Of a stretch of 64,000 nt of DNA, positions 57,857 to 64,000 are shown piece by piece (position 1 is the first letter of the stretch; every line of letters begins with the position of its first letter). The notes under the pieces are model-generated. The model was not told where the DNA came from and made no database searches. It saw nothing but the letters and a program-made list of their open reading frames with translations. The position numbers and the translations under genes were made by a program. The stretch is from Ceriagrion tenellum (taxonomy: Eukaryota > Arthropoda > Insecta > Odonata > Coenagrionidae): positions 103,799,697 through 103,863,696 of the forward strand of contig OY720643.1 in assembly GCA_963169105.1 (NCBI GenBank), given 5' to 3'.

Positions 57857-59424
57857 TGAGTGATGAGTGAATTTCTATCGGACTACCGAAATACTTTGAC
57901 CCAGCTATTCGTGGCGGAAGATGCGTTGGATACCCTTAGCAAACACGACCCTACCTTAGTAGCCTAGGGTCGAGTGTTCGAATCCCGCCCTGGTGGATTT
58001 TTTCCATCTCTGAGGACATTAGTGTTTGTGTTTTTCCCATGTTGTTGTTGTTATTACACCCGGGGTGAAAGGCCAATCATGCTGTTTTCAGTATTCTCTG
58101 CCTGTTTGTGCGTAATATGTATTTTAGTGTTTATTCAGTTTTTAAGCATATTTTTATGGAGCTGAGTGTATTTCTCTTGGATTACCAAGGTGCTTTGACC
58201 TAGTTATATGTGTTGGTTGATGCAGTGGATACCCTTCGTAAACCCAACCCAACTGTTGCACCCAGGGGTCGTGGGTTCGCATACCTCCAGGGTAGATTTT
58301 TCACCACTTAGGACGTGGGTAACTAAACACAATGGACCAAGTTCACCTAGCATACTACTTGAAAATGAATAAGATAAAGGCTAAAGTCATAGTATGCGGA
58401 AGAGGAAAGCTGAATGCAGAAATCAGACTGAGAGGAGAGAAATTATAGCAAGTGGATTCCTTCCCGAGAAGAAGAAGTATGTAAAACAGGCGAATCAAGT
58501 GATGAATAGCCCAAGCTAAGAAAGTGTACAAGGTAAAAAGACAACTGCTCTATTAAAAGAAGATAGGACTACAGACTAGAAAATAGTATGTGAAAACATT
58601 CGTGTGGGGTGTGGCACTCGGTGGATCGGAGGCATGGACCGTTGGAAAAACAGACAAGAATAGACTAGGTGCCTTCGAAACCTGGTAGTGGAGGAGAATA
58701 CTCGAGATGAAATGGATGGACAAAATCAGAAATGATGAAGTTTTCAGAAGAGTGTGAGAGGAAAGGACCATAGGGAACACTATCAAGAAAAGGAGAACCA
58801 GATGGATGGGACACACCCTGAGACACAATGGGTTTTTGAAGAACATAATTGAAGGTAAAATGGAGGGAAGAGTCCCGAGAGGAAGGCCCAGGAATGAGTT
58901 CATGGACCAAATAAAGAGGAAAGTGCATAGGAAGAGATACGAGGGTGTAAGGGAACTAGCATTAGATAGGGAAGGGTGGAGGGCTGCAGTCAACCAATCT
59001 TAGGATTGAACAACCAATGATGATGACTTAGGTGTTCGTGTTCATCTCTTGTTGCTGTTCATACACTCGGTGTTTAAGGCCAGCTTAGCTGTTTTCAGGA
59101 TTGTCTGCTTCTTTACTCCTATTTTGTATTGTTATGTTTACATGATTTTTTTAAGCATATTGTTGAGAGCTGAGTAAGAATCTCATGGACTATCTACCTT
59201 ACAAAATACATTAACCTAGCATTTTGGTTTGGCTCATGCTGTGGATAATTGTGGCAAACCTGACCTGACCTTAGTACCAGAGGGTTGCAGGTTTGCATCC
59301 TGCCTTTGTGGATTTTTCATCACTCGGGAAATGGGTGTTTGTGTTCATCTGCTGTTGTTCGTTCACCCCATATGGAAGGCGAATAACATTTTTTTCCAGA
59401 TTGTGGAAATAAGTAAATAAATAG
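57857..59424 (+). repeat. Three tandem tRNA-derived SINE-like units
   Basis: Units begin near 57857, 58160 and 59167. Each has a GAGTGWRTTTCT...TTTGACC lead, a GGATAMCCTTNGNAAAC segment, a B-box-like GTTCGAATCCC/GGTTCGCATACC/GGTTTGCATCC, TTTTTCAYCACT, and a GTGTTTGTGTTCATC...TTGTT body. The period is about 300 bp once the 0.7-kb insertion in the middle unit is removed. They are related to the SINEs at 19336 and 39242. Confidence 0.75.
58313..59025 (+). mobile_element. Non-LTR element (family D) inserted in a SINE unit
   Basis: The plus strand is readable with shifts and stops: NKIKAKVIVCGRGKLNAEIR, IAQAKKVYKVKRQLL, VKTFVWGVALGGSEAWTVGK, then an uninterrupted MGHTLRHNGFLKNIIEGKME to the family's conserved tail (58806-59003). 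It interrupts the middle SINE unit. ACTTAGG occurs just before it (58306-58312) and again at 59026-59032, a likely 7-bp target-site duplication. Confidence 0.8.
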
Positions 59425-60075
59425 TGCCTTGGGAACTAAGTAGATCCATGCAGTTTATGGTAAAAAATACAGTTGTTGTAGGTGGTTGACTATTGAGATG
59501 TCCGTAGCTCTCAGTGGTTTACTACTGATGGTTGAGTGATCAACTACGGATAAACTTACTAATTGCTTTGAGTGAATTACTGTGATATTCAGCTTGTAGT
59601 AGTTGCCTTGATTAACCAACTAAGGGTTGTATAGTCGACTACTTAGCTGCCTGAACAACCTATAAGAAAATTATCTGATACAGTGGATTGTTTCTCTAGC
59701 AGCAATTTTCTTGGGAATAGGTTGATTTGAAGCTGAGAGAAAATGTCTGGATTTTACAATCATCTATGGTGAAATGATGCCTAATATGTGGAGGAAGTTG
59801 ACAGTTATTATATGTTGTTATCTTGATTTTTTTAAACTGTACATCACTCAATTATTTCATCAAAATGTGTTTTATTTTTGTGTAAAATTGGGACTAGTAC
59901 TTATGCCATAAATAAAAATTCCCTATTGAAGTTTTACCATGGCTACATTCAGGATTTTCTTACATTTAAATTAATAATAAAGCTTAGGACTTCTAACCCC
60001 TACATATACATATTGATCATAATGGTGAGTTTAAGTCTTGTAAATTCTTGTGTTGTTCAAGTTTCATAGCCCAAG

Positions 60076-60230
60076 GCCCCTATTCTGAATAAAATGGCGT
60101 TCACGCTATATGACAGAAATAGCTTTCGTTACGCTTTTGTTTGGAAGAATAGCGTGTATTTCTTGTGAACAAAAGCGTAACGAAAGCTATTTCAGGCATA
60201 TAACATGAACGCTATTTCATTCAGAATGGC
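60076..60230. mobile_element. 155-bp hairpin MITE with perfect 8-bp target duplication
   Basis: Ends GCCCCTATTCTGAATAAAAT and ATTTCATTCAGAATGGC. The arms continue almost to the centre (AGAAATAGCTTTCGTTACGC and inverse), leaving a loop of about 27 bp. Flanked by agcccaag at 60068-60075 and 60231-60238. It lies 230 bp upstream of the exon at 60461, inside the acceptor-side intron. Confidence 0.88.
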
Positions 60231-60460
60231 AGCCCAAGTGTCTCATGTAAATCATAATTTAAATTTTACTGTCAACTGCTCTAATGTTGGATAATACTGT
60301 CTTTGGAGTTAAGGTGTATCCATTTGAACTTTCCTGTTGTGATTTGTGGTTAGGATTTTTTTAAATAGCAGAACTAGTTTTATAATGATTTCATTTCAAA
60401 TTCTTGTTTTTCTCTTGCAAAATGATTCTAATGATGGGTGCATTTTCATTCGTCCTGCAG

Positions 60461-60754
60461 GAGAGAATGCGTGAGTTGGAGCGGAAGGAAGCGGAACTGG
60501 AAGCAGAGGAGAGGAGGAGGGCAGAAGTGAAGAGAAACATTATCGAGGATGCTGCGAGGAAGAGGGACGAGCCTCTGGACGATGGCAAACTCGTCGAGGC
60601 CATGTTTGACTTCCTCCCCGACTCCTCGGGTGAGGGTGGTGGCACCCTGATGACGTCTCCTGGATCTCCGTCTTCCAATGCATCTCCAAATGCTCAGTCG
60701 CCTTCCAACCGCAACCATTTGAACCACAACCAAAGGCAAACATCTGTGTTCTCT
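60461..60754 (+). CDS. Myo7a: Myosin VIIa exon: end of helical region and start of MyTH4 linker
   Basis: A 294-bp, 98-codon phase-0 exon between acceptor CTGCAG and donor GTGAGT. It continues the charged helix (ERMRELERKEAELEAEERRR) exactly where the exon at 5524-5634 left off, then RKRDEPLDDGKLVEAMFDFL, matching the conserved MVDKMFGFL-type segment before the first MyTH4 domain. The second half is a Gly/Ser/Pro/Asn-rich low-complexity linker (GSPSSNASPNAQSPSNR) that is poorly conserved in the family and longer than in vertebrate MYO7A as I recall it. No catalytic role; it positions the MyTH4-FERM tail. Confidence 0.92.
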
Positions 60755-62215
60755 GTGAGTATTTATAATTATGCTTATGTGCCTATCTGATCATTTACAT
60801 TAGTATGTTGGTATAGGTTTCATCAAATAAATTTAATATATTTAATGAGTTTTACTCTCACCTTTTTGTGTTCTTAATGAAGGACTTGATACCTTGGTAT
60901 CTTGTTGTATAACTTCCTTACTGGTAAGCTTATTCTTTATGGTCCATAGAAAGTTAAATGCATGACTGAATAATAACATAACCTGACATATTGTGTTGAA
61001 TGGAATTTTTCACAGAATTCGTAATTTGGTATGTGTATGAATAATTCAATTCTTTACAGGAATTAATGATCTTACCTACAGTATATTATTAATATTACTA
61101 TTTTATAGTCCAAGACCATGATTTTACAAAATATAAAGTATAAGGCATATCAATTAACATAGATCATACTTAGGGATATCATGTCAGTAAAATGAGGAAA
61201 AAATATTGTTCAGAAAACACTATAGTACAGTGCATATCAAAACTCAGTTTGCAATAAACTATGCATGGCCAATTTTCGAATAGCACATCGTATAAAGAGG
61301 ATTTCTGTCAGTTTTGTTAAAAAAAATTTTCAATAAGTAAACATTTCATGGGATTGGGCATCTCATTGTGTGGACAAATGCCCATTTCAAGTAACCCTAA
61401 TTTTGTTAACCTCGTATGAAAAAGTATTACAGTTTATTTCAAGTTTCATTTCAAGTGGTACCAAAAAAAGGAAATATTTCTTATCCTTAGGGGAAGAAGA
61501 TACAACTTCATTCCTTTGTGATAGGGGAATTGAGAAACCTTTTACATCCAAATTAATTGGCAGAAGCCTTAACTACAACAGTATGTAGTGTTGTTTCACT
61601 ACCATTGTTTGGCTTTGAGACTTTTTTCAACATAAATGGAATATTTTCCAAGGAAAGAGTAAAAATTATACTGTATTATAATTTTCAATTCTGCTTCAAA
61701 ATCTGAAATCAGACATTAAAATAAGTGAATGCTTAAATAGGCATCCATGGGGTGAATCCATGATAGTATATCTGCATCCTTCAAATTACATAATTGATGC
61801 AAATTAAGCTCTTTCCTTCAGTTTATTTTTGCAACAATATTTAGGAGAATATTTTTATAATAAGTAGTTATGTTCAGGCTTCAGCATCTTCGTATTTATT
61901 TTGAATTAAAACGCAAAGTATTGTTATAGGTACATCTTCAATTGATTGTTAATAATATGATAATGCCTTAACAGTATTTTAAAATTGTCAAGTTTAGCTT
62001 CTTTAGTTTTGATGCTTCAGTGTCGATATGTAAAAAGCTTTTGAATTAATCATAAAAAGCAAATTACCTTAAGTTATGTAGCTTCAAATATGTTCACCTA
62101 TATATTAATCATGAGGTCTTGATTTAGCAGTGAAAAATTATGAAATGAAAAATAAGTTAAAGCATCCTATTAATGCTTCTGAATTCTCGCTACCTATACC
62201 ATCTCATGTTTCCAG

Positions 62216-62428
62216 GATCTTCCCACTGCTCAGGGAGCTGATGATTTGGATGATGATGAGAGAGGCCTAGTCGATCCCTCAATGGATGGAGATGATAGGG
62301 AAGATCTCTCTGAGTTCAAGTTCCAAAAGTTTGCTGCCACATACTTCCAAGGAAACATAAATCACATGTATTCTCGCAAGCCTCTGAAGCATCCACTCTT
62401 GCCGTTGCAAGCCCAAGGGGATCAGTTG
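62216..62428 (+). CDS. Myo7a: Myosin VIIa exon: first MyTH4 domain, N-terminal part
   Basis: A 213-bp, 71-codon phase-0 exon between acceptor TCCAG and donor GTTAGT. It opens with an acidic stretch (DLPTAQGADDLDDDERG) and continues EDLSEFKFQKFAATYFQGNI, a near-exact match to the invariant EDLSEYKFxKFAATYFQG motif of class VII myosins, then RKPLKHPLLPL and GDQL. MyTH4 domains with their partner FERM domains bind cargo and, in MYO7A, Usher-complex partners such as SANS; that is family knowledge. Confidence 0.95.
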
Positions 62429-62875
62429 GTTAGTAGATATATTTTTTTGTAAATTATTCATCTTAAGTTGTCAATACTGATCATTCTTGTTGCTCATTTG
62501 ATGCAGGTTTCTTTTTCATTGTGTGCTCCTTACAGCTAACCTTGTCGTGTCTTCATGTTTCTGGGTATCATATCTCCCATTGAGAGGATATTGTTTATTT
62601 AAGATCTTTCTGTCAGGTGTTTTATGAATCCATTCCTATTATATTAATCTCCGGCACATAGATGATACCTCAGTGGATATTTAATGAGTTTCACCCTCGC
62701 CTTATGTATGTTTTTAATGAAGGACTTTGTACACTCCTGTTGTATTACTTCCTATCATTTCACCTACTGAGTGCATGTTGTGCATTTAAAATCTTTCTGC
62801 CGGGTGTTTATTTAAAAAAACTATTCCGATTATATATATCCTTGGCACACGTAGGATGCCTCAGTGTATATTTAA

Positions 62876-63186
62876 CCCTCTTAGTGCTGACCCCTGCCAG
62901 CGGTTCTAGTGAGAAATGCGGAGGGTAACTTAATGAAATGTATCACTCTAGGAAAATTAATATTATAAAGTTATTGTTTAAAATATCCATATGCAGTTTT
63001 TCTTATTGCATATACATTGAATTAGGTAATAATAAAAAAATGCTTATACTTCGTACAAAAAATAATTGTAATTATATTTTTGTGCCAAAGTTAAACAATA
63101 TTTTGCCTATGAGCCGATATATCGGCCCGCTGCACTTTATGCCTGAGATGCCAAAGCCGATATATCGGCCCGCCGCACTAAGAGGG
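62876..63186. mobile_element. piggyBac-like MITE with duplicated palindrome
   Basis: Flanked by TTAA (62872-62875 and 63187-63190) with ends CCCTCTTAGTGC and GCACTAAGAGGG. Near its right end the 14-bp palindrome GCCGATATATCGGC occurs twice (63113-63126 and 63156-63169), each followed by CCGCYGCACT. It is inserted in a tandemly repeated intron block between two myosin exons. Confidence 0.88.
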
Positions 63187-63361
63187 TTAACGAGTTTTAC
63201 CCTCCCCTTTTGTATTTTTTCAATGAAGGAGTCTGTTCACTCTTGTTGTATACCTTCCTTACTGATAAGGTTATTCTTTATTGTCCATGGAAAGTCAAAT
63301 GCATAGAAAATTGTCCATCATGGCTTTCCATTAAAATTATCCTTTTCTTTTCGTATCCAAG

Positions 63362-63538
63362 GCTGCTCAAGCCCTGTGGATCACCATTTTACGTTTCACT
63401 GGAGATCTGCCTGATCCTCGATATCATACCATGGAAAGGGACAATACATCCGTGATGTCCAAGGTCACTGCTACCCTTGGTCGCAACTTCATCAGGTCAA
63501 AAGAGTTCCAGGAAGCTCAATTGGCTGGCATGGATGCT
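63362..63538 (+). CDS. Myo7a: Myosin VIIa exon: first MyTH4 domain, middle part
   Basis: A 177-bp, 59-codon phase-0 exon between acceptor CCAAG (AG at 63360-63361) and donor GTGAGT (63539). It reads AAQALWITILRFTGDLPDPR, then a MSKVTATLGRNF-like helix, and ends LAGMDA. ALxVWITILRFMGDLPEPKYH is a hallmark of the MYO7A MyTH4 core. The remainder of MyTH4, the FERM, SH3 and second MyTH4-FERM regions lie beyond the window. Confidence 0.93.
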
Positions 63539-64000
63539 GTGAGTATTAACATGTAACATTCATCCAGTCGCTTAGCTACTGTGAAAATTGCAAACTAGCC
63601 ACTAGTTGATCATGAAAAACTGTAAAGTAGTCATGAATTTCGCTTGAAAACCTGATTCCACAGTCCCTGATTGTTCATATGAGTTATGATTAGCATCGAA
63701 TTAGACAGAAGTTGATGACAGTTTGTCCTGCAATCATGCAATGCAGGGTTTTTGAAGGTTTTTATGTATATTTTGTTTCCCAATGCGTACTTTTTCTGTT
63801 TTGTGTGTCATCTCATTTTGCTTTGCAATAATTACTGTGTGTCTCAAATCAGTTTATTTTCAGAATAAGTCAGGTAATTTGAATTGGAGATGTATGAGGT
63901 GAAAATGATCCTAAAACTTGGGCAATAATTTTTATATCAGTGTCATTTTCCAATGTTTACTATTATATGCCATGCTTGCCTATTTTGTATGTGACAATGA
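63539..64000 (+). other. Start of the next myosin intron
   Basis: AT-rich intronic sequence after the GTGAGT donor. No exon, RNA gene or recognisable repeat was seen. Confidence 0.6.

Larger units (their letters stand above)
5635..60460 (+). other. Giant 54.8-kb myosin VIIa intron
   Basis: The intron runs from donor GTAAGT at 5635 to acceptor CTGCAG at 60455-60460. It interrupts the charged helical region between two phase-0 exons whose protein products join without a gap relative to MYO7A. No conserved host exon was recognised inside it. The identifiable content is overwhelmingly transposons and repeats listed separately. Stretches with nothing recognised include about 8885-11160, 15750-16285, 16573-17730, 19550-21220, 24750-25730, 26270-27380, 27966-29130, 29660-31050, 37440-38190, 50520-51250 and 53380-54090. 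Confidence 0.9.
60836..63305 (+). repeat. Intronic repeat present three times around exon 62216-62428
   Basis: A block with TTTAATGAGTTTYACYCTC, TTAATGAAGGACTT and TTGTTGTATNACTTCC occurs at about 60836-60970 and about 62677-62760. A third copy (about 62860-62872 plus 63191-63305) is split by the piggyBac-like MITE at 62876. The last two are tandem units of about 180 bp that also share TTTCTGYCRGGTGTTT and CTYGGCACAYRKRKGATRCC. Origin unknown. Confidence 0.7.

Overview
This is animal nuclear DNA. The spliced exons with GT-AG introns, very large AT-rich introns and dense eukaryotic transposons (hAT, piggyBac-like, non-LTR, Penelope-like, tRNA-derived SINE) point to an arthropod, most likely an insect with a large genome. 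The species cannot be named from the sequence alone.

The only host gene recognised is a plus-strand myosin VIIa heavy chain (Drosophila crinkled / vertebrate MYO7A). Six internal coding exons were mapped by reading frame and splice sites: 779-953, 5294-5410, 5524-5634, 60461-60754, 62216-62428 and 63362-63538. They encode IQ motifs 2 to 5, the charged single-alpha-helix region, and the start of the first MyTH4 domain. Every junction between these exons is phase 0, and no coding segment appears to be missing. The motor head lies upstream of the window; the rest of MyTH4-FERM lies downstream.

Region by region: 954-5293 is an intron holding a TIR element (995-3382) with a nested piggyBac-like MITE and a THAP-like relic. 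5635-60460 is a single 54.8-kb intron splitting the helical region, and it is mostly layered transposons. These include several elements with readable target-site duplications: hAT-type at 13301, 14579, 17740, 44039 (a seven-unit tandem array) and 47555; a Penelope-like element at 33491-34469; and a 5'-truncated non-LTR element at 39638-40120. There are many non-LTR reverse-transcriptase C-terminal relics, tRNA-derived SINEs, a TTAA-flanked MITE family with a head-to-head pair at 49128-50252, a CACTACG-ended MITE family, and several large fold-backs. 60755-64000 holds the last exons and short introns with a piggyBac-like MITE at 62876-63186.

Points most worth checking: (1) a CpG-rich island at about 57200-57850 ending in a small ATG-to-donor open segment that is in phase with exon 60461-60754, a candidate internal promoter and first exon for a headless tail isoform; (2) inverted copies of one MITE on both sides of exons 5294-5634, a layout that favours circular RNA; (3) the seven-unit hAT array inside a single 8-bp target-site duplication.
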